Below are positions 16,436 to 23,966 of a stretch of DNA of 47,005 nucleotides, in pieces. A program made the position numbers and the translations under genes. Each line of letters starts with the position of its first letter. Position 1 is the first letter of the stretch. The notes below the pieces were generated by a model. It searched no databases. It saw nothing but the letters and a program-made list of their open reading frames with translations, and was not told where the DNA came from. Source of the DNA: Bacillota bacterium (lineage in GTDB: Bacteria; Bacillota; Clostridia; Christensenellales; Aristaeellaceae). The stretch is taken from contig JAEZJP010000312.1 of assembly GCA_023415715.1 (NCBI GenBank), positions 1-47,005 of the forward strand, given 5' to 3'.

Positions 16436-17799
16436 TCCGCCGCCTCCCTGCTGCTTACGCTGTTGCCGGCCGGATGGCGGAGCGTCACTTCATTTTCCGC
16501 CATGGCCTCCTTGATAGCGCCAAGGTTTGCAAAGCATGCGCCGTCATAAAAGCCGTAGGAAAGCCCGTCCACGCCGCCCTTGCACAAAATGCGGATTCCC
16601 TGTTTGATCAGCTCCGGCGTTGCCTTGGCCCGGGGGGCGATGCCGCCGATGATGGTCTTGTCCTGTCCCACCTGCCTGCGAACGTTGGCCAGCCAGAAAC
16701 CTTTTTTGCTTACCAGTTCCGCGTCGCCGTACTGCTCGGAATAATCCATCATCCGTATGGAATCCACATACGGGGCGATGGCCTTGAGGTTTTGGCCGAT
16801 CAGTTCCTGTTCCTGCCAGCAGGTATTAAATCGGAAATCGATCCCGGAATTTGCACCGTGGATCGCTTGGGAAAGCTCCTTCATGTACCTGGTCACCGTG
16901 TCACAGCGGAACTTGAGCCAAGCATAGAGATCCGGCTCCTCCAGCATGAACATGGTGGAGGTGGAATTCCCCTGCTTCAAAAGCAAACGTTCCTCGATCA
17001 TTTCCAGAATATCTTCGGTGGTTGCGGAACTTACAAAGGACGGATCCTTGTCAAAGGCAAGCCCCAGGCTGTCTGTTTTCTCGGAGGAGAGGATGTCCGC
17101 CCAGCGGCGGGCCGCGCGCTTCATGGCTTCAAAATCAAGCCCCTGCTTTTGCGCCTCACGTTTGCAATTGTCGCAGAAGCATCCACCTAATACCACACCC
17201 AGGAAGGGATGCAAATCAAGCCTTCCGGGGTTATATAGGAAGGAGCAGGTCTGGAGCATGTCCAGATCATAGTGAAGCGCAAGGTCCCGGGCCAGGGAAC
17301 AGACATATTCCCTGGCATCGGCACTGTTCCAGCAAAGCTGTTGATGGGTAAAGCGGCCGTATTCCGGAGGACGGCCATAAACGTCCCGCTGGATGCAATC
17401 GGAAAATTCCCCCATACCCCGGAAGGAATCCAGGGGCGTATGGGAAATTTCCGCACCGGCTTTCATGCCCCGCCGGCGAAGGCCATCGATAAAGATTTGC
17501 AGCCAGTCGGTACCTTTCAAAAAATCGCGTTCTGAAAGCAGCGGCTTGATACGGCTATGCTGATAGCATTCGCCGTGTATGGTGAAATAGCAGCGGCTGT
17601 CCTCCGCCAGATAACGCTTGCGGACAGGGTTGTGCGGATAATAGTTGGCATGCAGCGGACGCTTTTCATGGTGCATCAGCGCCAGCATATAGGCGGCGTT
17701 GTTGCCCGCGTACTGTATAAGGTTGTCAAGGATAGTCTCGATCCCCTCATCGTGAATATCCCAAGGATAAATGCCTGTCGTCAATTCACTCCACTGCAT
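16432..17799 (-). CDS. Uncharacterised glycosidase-like protein with CxCxxC motif (paralog 1, first gene of operon)
   Basis: This 455-aa protein is homologous to 10243-11550. Shared blocks are YPWDIHDEGI, HHEKRPL, LLSERDFLKGTDWL, GAEISHT (E117, at the same residue number as in the paralog), GGCFCDNCK (C207, C209, C212), DFRFN (R323, N325) and MDYSEQYG (D352, E355). The middle region between the Cys motif and FRFN is divergent, so the two probably act on different substrates. It has no signal peptide. It is the first gene of the nine-gene operon, with the promoter at 17899-17927 and an operator-like palindrome in its leader. A TIM-barrel glycosidase-like fold is inferred from pattern only; no family name is claimed. 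Confidence 0.7.
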   Translation of the reverse strand: MQWSELTTGIYPWDIHDEGIETILDNLIQYAGNNAAYMLALMHHEKRPLHANYYPHNPVRKRYLAEDSRCYFTIHGECYQHSRIKPLLSERDFLKGTDWLQIFIDGLRRRGMKAGAEISHTPLDSFRGMGEFSDCIQRDVYGRPPEYGRFTHQQLCWNSADAREYVCSLARDLALHYDLDMLQTCSFLYNPGRLDLHPFLGVVLGGCFCDNCKREAQKQGLDFEAMKRAARRWADILSSEKTDSLGLAFDKDPSFVSSATTEDILEMIEERLLLKQGNSTSTMFMLEEPDLYAWLKFRCDTVTRYMKELSQAIHGANSGIDFRFNTCWQEQELIGQNLKAIAPYVDSIRMMDYSEQYGDAELVSKKGFWLANVRRQVGQDKTIIGGIAPRAKATPELIKQGIRILCKGGVDGLSYGFYDGACFANLGAIKEAMAENEVTLRHPAGNSVSSREAAE

Positions 17800-17859
17800 T
17801 TGGGTTCCTCACTTTATATAATGATCTTCTATTGTCATCGTCCATAATAGCAAGCAATA

Positions 17860-17874
17860 TTTCTATATGTGAAA
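17860..17874. promoter_or_regulatory. IclR-type operator in the operon leader
   Basis: TTTCT-ATATG-TGAAA is a 15-bp palindrome with one mismatch. It lies about 18-32 bases downstream of the predicted start of transcription at about 17892 and upstream of the first gene. It has the same TTTCA-N5-TGAAA form as the sites at 18081, 18182 and 19128. Binding here should block the operon promoter. Confidence 0.6.
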
Positions 17875-17898
17875 TACTGTTTTGCTTTATCTGGCCCT

Positions 17899-17927
17899 AG
17901 TGTAGCATATGCTCGTGCATAATGCAA
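17899..17927 (-). promoter_or_regulatory. Candidate promoter of the nine-gene operon
   Basis: On the minus strand TTGCAT (17927-17922) is followed after 17 bases by TACACT (17904-17899). It lies about 100 bases upstream of the ATG at 17799. The gap 17800-18321 is strongly AT-rich compared with the coding DNA and holds this promoter, three operator-like palindromes, a rightward promoter and the iclR terminator; no gene was seen in it. Confidence 0.5.
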
Positions 17928-18080
17928 TAGCAAACACAAATTATTTTTTGCAATTTGTATTCACGCGCTTATCGAATAATGACTGTTCTTTAGTAATTAG
18001 TGGCACATTTATGGATATTCTATAATTTTATGTTGTGAATCAACTCTCATTTAGTCGATAATTTATAATTTTCATATATA

Positions 18081-18095
18081 TTTCATTTATTGAAA
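18081..18095. promoter_or_regulatory. IclR-type operator (perfect palindrome) with neighbouring half-sites
   Basis: TTTCA-TTTAT-TGAAA has perfect outer arms. The segment TTTATTGAAAT at 18086-18096 is repeated exactly at 18106-18116, 20 bp or about two helical turns away, and another TTTCA lies at 18070. This cluster suggests cooperative binding about 200 bp upstream of the operon start. Confidence 0.6.
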
Positions 18096-18134
18096 TACAA
18101 TGCCTTTTATTGAAATGATTCGTGCTTTTTTCTA

Positions 18135-18163
18135 TTGACACGGACATGAAATAGGTTTACAAT
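18135..18163 (+). promoter_or_regulatory. Strong sigma-A-type promoter pointing towards the 3' end of iclR
   Basis: TTGACA (18135-18140), a 17-base spacer and TACAAT (18158-18163) form a near-consensus promoter. No convincing rightward gene follows: the iclR gene lies downstream on the other strand. A perfect operator-like palindrome lies at 18182-18196, just after the expected start site. Confidence 0.55.
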
Positions 18164-18181
18164 TCAGATATCCGCTTTATA

Positions 18182-18196
18182 TTTCACAAGTTGAAA
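18182..18196. promoter_or_regulatory. IclR-type operator downstream of the rightward promoter
   Basis: TTTCA-CAAGT-TGAAA has perfect arms and the same 5-base spacer as the 18081 site. It sits about 12-26 bases after the predicted start of the 18135 promoter, a blocking position. Confidence 0.6.
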
Positions 18197-18257
18197 AGCA
18201 TGTTCTTATAGAAAGGAAGTTGGGGCCAAATCCAAAGTTATGGATGGCAGCGTATGC

Positions 18258-18305
18258 AAAAGCGGGCCGTCCGGCCGAAGTATGCCTCCGTGCCAAACAG
18301 CCCGC
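18258..18305 (-). terminator. Terminator of the iclR gene
   Basis: Reading leftward, GCGGGC (18305-18300) pairs with GCCCGC (18267-18262) and is followed by TTTT. The loop is long, about 32 bases. It starts about 17 bases after the iclR stop. Confidence 0.55.
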
Positions 18306-18321
18306 CTCTATACACTCAGCG

Positions 18322-19101
18322 TCAGTTCTTTTTATAGGCCATCATTTCACTGATTTTGTTGGCAGCCTCTATCACCATGGGCGCCAATTCCGAAACACGC
18401 CTGCGGGTGATGCGGGATACAGGGCCCGACACGCTGATGGAAGCCACGATGCGGTTTTCGTAATCATATATCGGCGCGGCAACGCAGCGCGCACCCAGTT
18501 CACACTCCTCATCGTCCACGGCATAGCCCTGTTTCGCAATGGTGTTAAGCTCCCGCGTAAGATCCTGGATGGAGGTCAGGGTGTGAGGTGTCAAAACGGC
18601 AAGCCCCTTGGCCTGTGCCAATTGATTCAGCCTTTCAGGAGAGTACTTTGTCAGCATCAGCTTGCCTACGCCGGTGGAATGCAGCGGCGCGCGCTTTCCG
18701 ATGCGCTGCATGATTTTGAGCATACCGTCCGCACCGTCCACCACGTCGATGTAGATAACCTCCATGTCTTCCTCAATGGCAAGGCAGGTGGATTCTCCGG
18801 TTGTGCGGCTCAACTCCATCAAAAAGGGGTGGACCACATCGCGTATTCTAAGCTGCCCACTGATCATATGGCCAATTTGCGCAAAGCGCAGCGTTAATCC
18901 GTAGCGCAGGGACTGGGCATCCTGATAGGCATACCCATGCTCCACCAGCGTGTTGATCATGCGCAGCACCGTACTGGCCGGCATCTCCACACGCTTGGAT
19001 ATTTCCGCCAGGCGCAAAGGCTCCCGATCGCCCGCAAGAACTTCTATGATTTGCAGCGTCTTTTCCACTGACTGGTTGGCTTTTGAAAGCTTCTGGGTCA
19101 C
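18322..19101 (-). CDS. IclR-family transcriptional regulator
   Basis: This is a DNA-binding regulator, usually a repressor of aromatic or sugar-acid catabolism that senses a small acid. An N-terminal winged helix-turn-helix (LAEISKRVEMPASTVLRMINTL) is followed by the IclR effector domain, with the STGVGKLMLT and GYAVDDEECELGARCVAAPIYD blocks that line the ligand pocket. The frame opens further upstream to 19146, but GTG at 19101 has AGGGG nearby and gives the normal N-terminus (259 aa). The gene lies between the nine-gene leftward operon and the rightward glycerate kinase gene. Its own promoter overlaps an operator-like site, so autoregulation is likely. KdgR-like control of sugar-acid use fits the dehydratase and glycerate kinase neighbours. 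Confidence 0.92.
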   Translation of the reverse strand: MTQKLSKANQSVEKTLQIIEVLAGDREPLRLAEISKRVEMPASTVLRMINTLVEHGYAYQDAQSLRYGLTLRFAQIGHMISGQLRIRDVVHPFLMELSRTTGESTCLAIEEDMEVIYIDVVDGADGMLKIMQRIGKRAPLHSTGVGKLMLTKYSPERLNQLAQAKGLAVLTPHTLTSIQDLTRELNTIAKQGYAVDDEECELGARCVAAPIYDYENRIVASISVSGPVSRITRRRVSELAPMVIEAANKISEMMAYKKN

Positions 19102-19127
19102 AATAATTTCCCCTATCCCTTTATGTA

Positions 19128-19142
19128 TTTCACATAGTAACA
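19128..19142. promoter_or_regulatory. IclR-type operator overlapping the iclR promoter
   Basis: TTTCA-CATAG-TAACA is an imperfect match (two mismatches in the right arm) to the palindromes near 18 kb, sharing TTTCACATA with the reverse complement of the 17860 site. It covers the -10 of the iclR promoter and lies in the 111-base divergent gap with the glycerate kinase gene. Confidence 0.45.
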
Positions 19143-19162
19143 TCATGCGTTGAAAAACGCAA
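19134..19162 (-). promoter_or_regulatory. Candidate iclR promoter
   Basis: On the minus strand TTGCGT (19162-19157), a 17-base spacer and TACTAT (19139-19134) precede the GTG start by about 33 bases. Confidence 0.5.
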
Positions 19163-19212
19163 GCCTATTTTATGATGATGCACAAATCTGGGCAGCAAGC
19201 AGAGGGATTTAT

Positions 19213-20352
19213 ATGCGTATACTGATCGCTCCGGATTCATTCAAGGGTTCGCTTTCCTCCCTGGACGCCGCACGCATCATAGCCCGCGGCCTGGAGTCAG
19301 CCGGTGTGGATGATATACAGTTGGCGCCTATTGCCGACGGCGGGGAAGGAACCGTCGATTCCCTGTGCATCGCTACACGCGGTACCATTTACAACGCCAC
19401 GGTGCAAGGCCCGAGCGGCGAGCCCGTCAACGCAAAGTGGGGCGTTTTGGGCGATGGGCAGACGGCCGTGATCGAGCTGGCTGCGGCAAGCGGGATCATG
19501 CTGACCACGCCGGAAACCAGAAAGCCTCTCACCGCCAGCACCTACGGCACGGGAGAATTGATCCTGGCAGCCATAAAGCACGGATGCAAGCGGATCATTG
19601 CAGGCATCGGCGCCAGCGCATGCACGGACGGCGGCGCCGGCATGGCTCAGGCCCTTGGCGCCATTTTAACAGACGCCGCCGGGCGCACGCTCCCGCAAGG
19701 CGGGCTGGCGCTGCACGATCTTGCGCATATCGATATCACCCCTGTCAAAGCATTGCTTTCAGGTATAGAGCTAACCGCCGCCTGGAGCGTCAACAACCCC
19801 TTGTGCGGTGAAAACAGCACAGCTGTCGTCTATAGTCCCGGCAAAGGCGCAACGCCGGATGAAGTTGTTCTTTTGGACCGTGCTCTTTCCCATTACGCCG
19901 ACATCATCGAGAGTGATTTGGGGATCGATGTGCGCAGCATGCCGGGTGGCGGCTGCGGCGGCGGCACAGGCGCCGGGATGTATGCATTCATGGGAGCCAG
20001 GCTTGTTTCAGGCTTCCAGCTGGTCGTTGAGGAAACGGGCTTTGCGGAGCATATTCCCCAAGCGGATTACATTATCACAGGGGAAGGCTGCACCGAAAAG
20101 TCCACGCTGTTCGGCAAGGTACCCATGGGCATCGCACAGATGGCCAAGGCCCACAGCGTGCCCGTCATCATATTGTCCGGCAGCCTGAAAAAAGGCTGGC
20201 GGGAACTGTACAGGAACGGCGTCACCACCTGCCTATCCATATCGGATGGCGCGATCCCCCTGGAAGATGCCATGAAACGGGCCGAACCGCTGCTGTATAA
20301 CGCTGCCGAGGCCGTCGGCCGGCTGCTGATGGCAGGTTTTAAAGGCTTATAA
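19213..20352 (+). CDS. Glycerate kinase (GlxK/GarK family)
   Basis: This enzyme phosphorylates D-glycerate, normally to 2-phosphoglycerate, feeding the end of sugar-acid breakdown into glycolysis. The protein from ATG 19213 is 379 aa, the family's usual length, and begins MRILIAPDSFKGSLS, the classic N-terminus. Other family blocks are PIADGGEGT, IGASACTDGGAGMAQALG, PGGGCGGGTGAGMYAF and ITGEGCTEKSTLFGKVP. The frame is open from 19150, but the upstream residues are not family-like, and AGAGGGA lies before 19213. It is divergent from iclR and may share its operator. In galactarate and glucarate pathways glycerate kinase works after a dehydratase, an aldolase and tartronate-semialdehyde reductase; the last two are not in the window. 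The glycosidase gene follows after 30 nt. Confidence 0.93.
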   Translation: MRILIAPDSFKGSLSSLDAARIIARGLESAGVDDIQLAPIADGGEGTVDSLCIATRGTIYNATVQGPSGEPVNAKWGVLGDGQTAVIELAAASGIMLTTPETRKPLTASTYGTGELILAAIKHGCKRIIAGIGASACTDGGAGMAQALGAILTDAAGRTLPQGGLALHDLAHIDITPVKALLSGIELTAAWSVNNPLCGENSTAVVYSPGKGATPDEVVLLDRALSHYADIIESDLGIDVRSMPGGGCGGGTGAGMYAFMGARLVSGFQLVVEETGFAEHIPQADYIITGEGCTEKSTLFGKVPMGIAQMAKAHSVPVIILSGSLKKGWRELYRNGVTTCLSISDGAIPLEDAMKRAEPLLYNAAEAVGRLLMAGFKGL

Positions 20353-20382
20353 AGCATGCAAGCAACGAAAGGATAGACAGCC

Positions 20383-22524
20383 ATGCAGCATATAACTGAA
20401 AGACCATGGTACACCTGGGTCCGCCGCTGGGGGCAGACCAATCTGACGGAGGATGATCCCGCAAGAAACAACATCGATTTCTGGCGCGGGCAATGGAAAC
20501 GCACCCGCGTCCAGGGCGTTATCGTGAACTGCGGGGGAACCGTCGCCTACTATCCCAGCAAATATGGCCTGCAGTACCGCGCCCAAACACTCGGCGGCAA
20601 GGATTATTTCAAAGCCTTCTCCGATGCTGCCCGGGAAGAGGGCCTTATCGTCGTGGCCCGCATGGACATCAATCTCGCCACGGAGGAATTTTACAAGGCA
20701 CACCCAGACTGGTTCTGCGTAGATAAAGACGGCAAACCCTACAAATCCATGGACCGCTACTATTCCTGCGTGAACGGCGATTACTATAAAAAGTACATTC
20801 CCGATGTGTTGGCGGAAATCATAGAAAAATATCACCCTGCAGGCTTTGCAGACAACAGCTGGCGCGGCATGTTCCGCGACAGGATCTGCTACTGTGAGCG
20901 CTGCCGGCAGTTATTTATGGAGCGCACAGGCCGAAGTCTTCCCGAAAAAGCGGACATGGAGGACCCCCTCTACCGGGAATGGATCCGCTGGAGCTATGAA
21001 AGCCGCACCGAAAACTGGGACCTTTTCAACGAGACGACACGCCGCATCGGCGGCGGGGATTGCCTGTGGATGGGCATGCTGCACGCCAACCCCTATGATG
21101 TTTCCGATTTGAGCGGCGCGCTTTCCGATTTGAAGGCAATATTGAACCGCTCGAAATTCATTTTCAGCGACCAGCAATCCCGTATCACGCTGGGCGGGTT
21201 TATGCAAAACGCGGTCAACGGCCAGCTTTTGCGCCTGGCATCCGGGGAGGATGTGATCGTCGCGGAAAGCATGGCCAATTATGTGCGGGGAAAGCGTTCC
21301 TTCCGGCTTTCTGCCAATCCCCCGCAGGAAACCCATATGTGGATGATCAGCGGCCTGGCGGGCGGCGTATCTCCCTGGTTCCACCACGTCAGCGGGGCCA
21401 CCTATGACAGGCGGCAGTTCGATACACCTGTTCCTTTCATGAATTGGCACGCCGAAAATGAGGAGTGGTTTTATAACCGCAGGAACCTTGCCACCGTTGG
21501 TGTCGTATGGAACCAGGCCAATACCGATTTTTATGGCAGAAACAAGCCCAAGGAGCGTGTCGCCTATCCCTGGTATGGTATTACCCAGGCTCTGAGCGAA
21601 ATGAGGATACCCTTCCTTCCAATTCATATCGACGATATCGAGCGCTACAAAGGCCGCCTCAAAACGCTTGTGCTGCCCCATATGGCGGTCATGAGCAGAA
21701 AACAGCGGGATGCCATCCTTCGCTTTGCGAACGAAGGCGGCGGGCTTGTATTTTCCGGCATTACAGGAACGCTGAATGAAGACGGCGAAGCAGACTTGGA
21801 CAGCCATTTCTTTGAGCATTTCGGCCTGCGCCTGACCGGCAAAGCATATGGTGAATTCACCGAGCAGCCCGCAAGCTGGGATAACATGCAGGTACACAAT
21901 TACATGCATTTGCAAAAGGAAAGGCACCCCATACTGGATGGGTTTGAGGATACAGAAATCATTGCTCTTGGCGGCGGCCTTAACGAAGCCGAGTCCTTCG
22001 GGCCGCTTAAGCCCATCGCGGGTTATGTGAAGCCCTTTCCCATCTATCCGCCCGAATTCAGCTACATCCGGGAGATTGATGACGGTATTGCCCCTATTTT
22101 CGCCGGCACAATGCCATCCGGCGCGCGGGTGGTCTATCTGGCTGCTGATATCGACCGGTGTTACGGCCGGGAACGGCTGCCCGACCATGCAGCGCTGCTT
22201 TCAAACGCGGTGAGCTGGACGCTTCAAGATAAGCTGCCTGTTCAGGTTTTAGGGGAAGGGAAAATAGACGTCAATATCTATCAGAAGGAACAGGCCATCG
22301 TGCTTCACCTCGTCAACCTGAGCGGCTGCGACGAAAACCCCGGATACTGCCACCGGATCCTGCCGATTTACGGCATAGGCGTAACCCTGCCTGTTTCCGG
22401 CCGGGTGCAAAGCATTGACCTTACGGTATCCAAAGAAGCGGTCCCCTACCGCATCAGAAATGGGCAGCTTTCCTTCACCGTTCCCAGGATCGCAGACCAT
22501 GAGGTAGTGGTCATCAAAACATAA
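20383..22524 (+). CDS. GHL6/GH42-like glycosidase with trimerisation-type domain
   Basis: This is a 713-aa cytoplasmic protein (no signal peptide) with an N-terminal barrel of the hypothetical glycosyl hydrolase 6 type. The barrel carries FADNSWRGMF followed by RICYCERCRQLF with a CxCxxC motif (C169, C171, C174). The middle (about 365-560) resembles the GH42 beta-galactosidase trimerisation domain, a glutamine-amidotransferase-like fold (VVWNQANTDFYG, TLVLPHMAVMS, GGGLVFSGITG). The C-terminal part (about 590-713) is beta-rich. Such proteins are often annotated as beta-galactosidase or alpha-fucosidase-like, without proven activity. It follows the glycerate kinase gene by 30 nt in the same direction and is ended by a clear terminator. 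A role in hydrolysing an imported glycoside is inferred. Confidence 0.78.
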   Translation: MQHITERPWYTWVRRWGQTNLTEDDPARNNIDFWRGQWKRTRVQGVIVNCGGTVAYYPSKYGLQYRAQTLGGKDYFKAFSDAAREEGLIVVARMDINLATEEFYKAHPDWFCVDKDGKPYKSMDRYYSCVNGDYYKKYIPDVLAEIIEKYHPAGFADNSWRGMFRDRICYCERCRQLFMERTGRSLPEKADMEDPLYREWIRWSYESRTENWDLFNETTRRIGGGDCLWMGMLHANPYDVSDLSGALSDLKAILNRSKFIFSDQQSRITLGGFMQNAVNGQLLRLASGEDVIVAESMANYVRGKRSFRLSANPPQETHMWMISGLAGGVSPWFHHVSGATYDRRQFDTPVPFMNWHAENEEWFYNRRNLATVGVVWNQANTDFYGRNKPKERVAYPWYGITQALSEMRIPFLPIHIDDIERYKGRLKTLVLPHMAVMSRKQRDAILRFANEGGGLVFSGITGTLNEDGEADLDSHFFEHFGLRLTGKAYGEFTEQPASWDNMQVHNYMHLQKERHPILDGFEDTEIIALGGGLNEAESFGPLKPIAGYVKPFPIYPPEFSYIREIDDGIAPIFAGTMPSGARVVYLAADIDRCYGRERLPDHAALLSNAVSWTLQDKLPVQVLGEGKIDVNIYQKEQAIVLHLVNLSGCDENPGYCHRILPIYGIGVTLPVSGRVQSIDLTVSKEAVPYRIRNGQLSFTVPRIADHEVVVIKT

Positions 22525-22578
22525 ACCTCGCCCAACAAGGGAGCAAGCGATGCTGGTTTATCGGTAATCTGTCAGTAC

Positions 22579-22612
22579 AAAACCCCGGTGCAAGTGAGTA
22601 CCGGGGTTTTTA
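22579..22612 (+). terminator. Intrinsic terminator after the GHL6-like gene
   Basis: AAAACCCCGGT (22579-22589) pairs exactly with ACCGGGGTTTT (22600-22610) and is followed by more T. The 375-base gap 22525-22899 holds this terminator and the lacI promoter and operator; a 62-codon frame crossing it is not credible. Confidence 0.92.
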
Positions 22613-22786
22613 ATTGCCTTATCAGACAGCTTCACAGAACGGGTTCTATTGGATTATGCGTAAACTATATTCATATCTTTTTTATATTATTGAATAAAGT
22701 AAAGAATGCGGCCTGTATACCAGGAAGCTCCTGCGCATATGCGATAAAAAAGTCGCAAATCTTCTATGAGATCTGAAAAATGACGC

Positions 22787-22815
22787 TTGACACAATTCGC
22801 TTGTGATGGTATATT
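22787..22815 (+). promoter_or_regulatory. Promoter of the LacI-headed sugar operon
   Basis: TTGACA (22787-22792), a 17-base spacer and TATATT (22810-22815) make a near-consensus promoter about 85 bases before the regulator ATG. Confidence 0.8.
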
Positions 22816-22817
22816 CA

Positions 22818-22831
22818 TGTAAACGATTACC
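22818..22831. promoter_or_regulatory. LacI-family/cre-like operator at the start of transcription
   Basis: TGTAAACGATTACC is a near-palindrome centred on CG. It begins 3 bases after the -10 box and so covers the start site. The form fits both LacI-family operators and the CcpA cre consensus. Autoregulation by the adjacent LacI protein is the simplest reading; CcpA control is the alternative. Confidence 0.7.
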
Positions 22832-22899
22832 GTGAATTGAGAAAAAGCAGGCAGGATGCCGGTAAACTGCCGGCGTCTGAAAAAGCGGAGATAAGCACT

Positions 22900-23937
22900 A
22901 TGGCTACAATCCTGGATGTATCCAAGGAGGCGCAGGTATCGGCGGCAACGGTGTCCAGGGTCGTAAACGGCAAGGGACGGGTAAACCCCGAGGTAGCCAA
23001 ACGTGTCCTGGACGCGGTGGAAAGGCTGCAATATGTACCCAATGTATCGGCCAGAAACCTACGGCGCAACGAAAGCCGCATTATTCTTATCCTTGCGCCT
23101 AACGTTACCAACCCCTACTACACCCACATTATCGCAGGCATCGGCAAAGCAGCACACCAAAATGGCTACAGTTCTTTCCTTTGCAATACCGAGGGGGATC
23201 AAAAGCAGGAAGAACAGACACTGAATATGCTGACACGGCACCAGGTGGACGGAGCCATCCTGCTGGCTACAGAGCAGCAATCCATGTGGCTGAAGCCTTA
23301 CGCGGAGAAGTATGCACTGGTACAGTGTTCGGAGTTTGATCCGGATCTGGACATCGCCCGTGTCTCCATCGACAACTATGCCGCGGCAATGGAGGTCATG
23401 GCATATCTGCTTAAGCTTACTCATACACGCATAGGCATCATCAGCAGTGTGAACAAATATGTATCTACTGCATTGCGCATGAAAGGCTACCGGGACGCCC
23501 TTTCTTCAGCGGATATCCCTCTCAAAGAGGAATACATCCGCTACGCCACCATTGATTACAGCTTCATGAGCGGCTTTGACGCCGCCAGAAGCCTTCTCTC
23601 CCAGGAAAGGCGGCCTACCGCGCTGTTCTGCATCTCCGACATGCTGGCTCTTGGCGCCATCGCCAGCGCCCGGGAAATGGGGTTTCGGGTACCGGAAGAT
23701 GTGACTGTCATCGGTTTTGACGATGTGGAGCAGACCACCATGTTCCATCCCCATGTCACCACCATGGCCCAGCCTTGCTTCGAGCTTGGCGAAAAAGCCC
23801 TGGAATTGCTTATCAAAAAGCTTCATCATTTGCCCTCACCCAATGCGGTAACCCTTCCCCACAAGCTCATGGTGCGGGAGTCGTCCTCTCCCCGCCGCAG
23901 CACACTGGATTTCTCGGCCGCAGCATTCGGCCGATGA
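22900..23937 (+). CDS. LacI-family transcriptional regulator
   Basis: This is a repressor, or a repressor-type regulator, of the sugar operon that it heads. The protein from ATG 22900 is 345 aa: a LacI helix-turn-helix (ATILDVSKEAQVSAATVSRV, then the hinge region LQYVPNVSARNL) and a periplasmic-binding-protein-like sensor domain with IILILAPNVTNPYY, GAILLATEQQ and VTVIGFDDVEQ. The frame is open from 22837, but the HTH begins right after the ATG at 22900, which fits the family. A strong promoter and an operator lie directly upstream. The gap to the binding-protein gene is 29 nt without a terminator, so the regulator is probably co-transcribed with the transporter. The effector is expected to be the transported sugar or its phosphate. 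Confidence 0.95.
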   Translation: MATILDVSKEAQVSAATVSRVVNGKGRVNPEVAKRVLDAVERLQYVPNVSARNLRRNESRIILILAPNVTNPYYTHIIAGIGKAAHQNGYSSFLCNTEGDQKQEEQTLNMLTRHQVDGAILLATEQQSMWLKPYAEKYALVQCSEFDPDLDIARVSIDNYAAAMEVMAYLLKLTHTRIGIISSVNKYVSTALRMKGYRDALSSADIPLKEEYIRYATIDYSFMSGFDAARSLLSQERRPTALFCISDMLALGAIASAREMGFRVPEDVTVIGFDDVEQTTMFHPHVTTMAQPCFELGEKALELLIKKLHHLPSPNAVTLPHKLMVRESSSPRRSTLDFSAAAFGR

Positions 23938-23966
23938 GTCATAACAAATCAGTAGGAGGTAACACC

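Noticed and set aside
18220..18897. Rightward 225-codon frame after the 18135 promoter
   Set aside because: Although GGAAG precedes its TTG start, the frame runs antisense through iclR, and its sequence has antisense-like composition.
22588..22776. Short 62-codon frame before lacI
   Set aside because: It begins inside the terminator at 22579-22612 and has no ribosome site or recognisable sequence.
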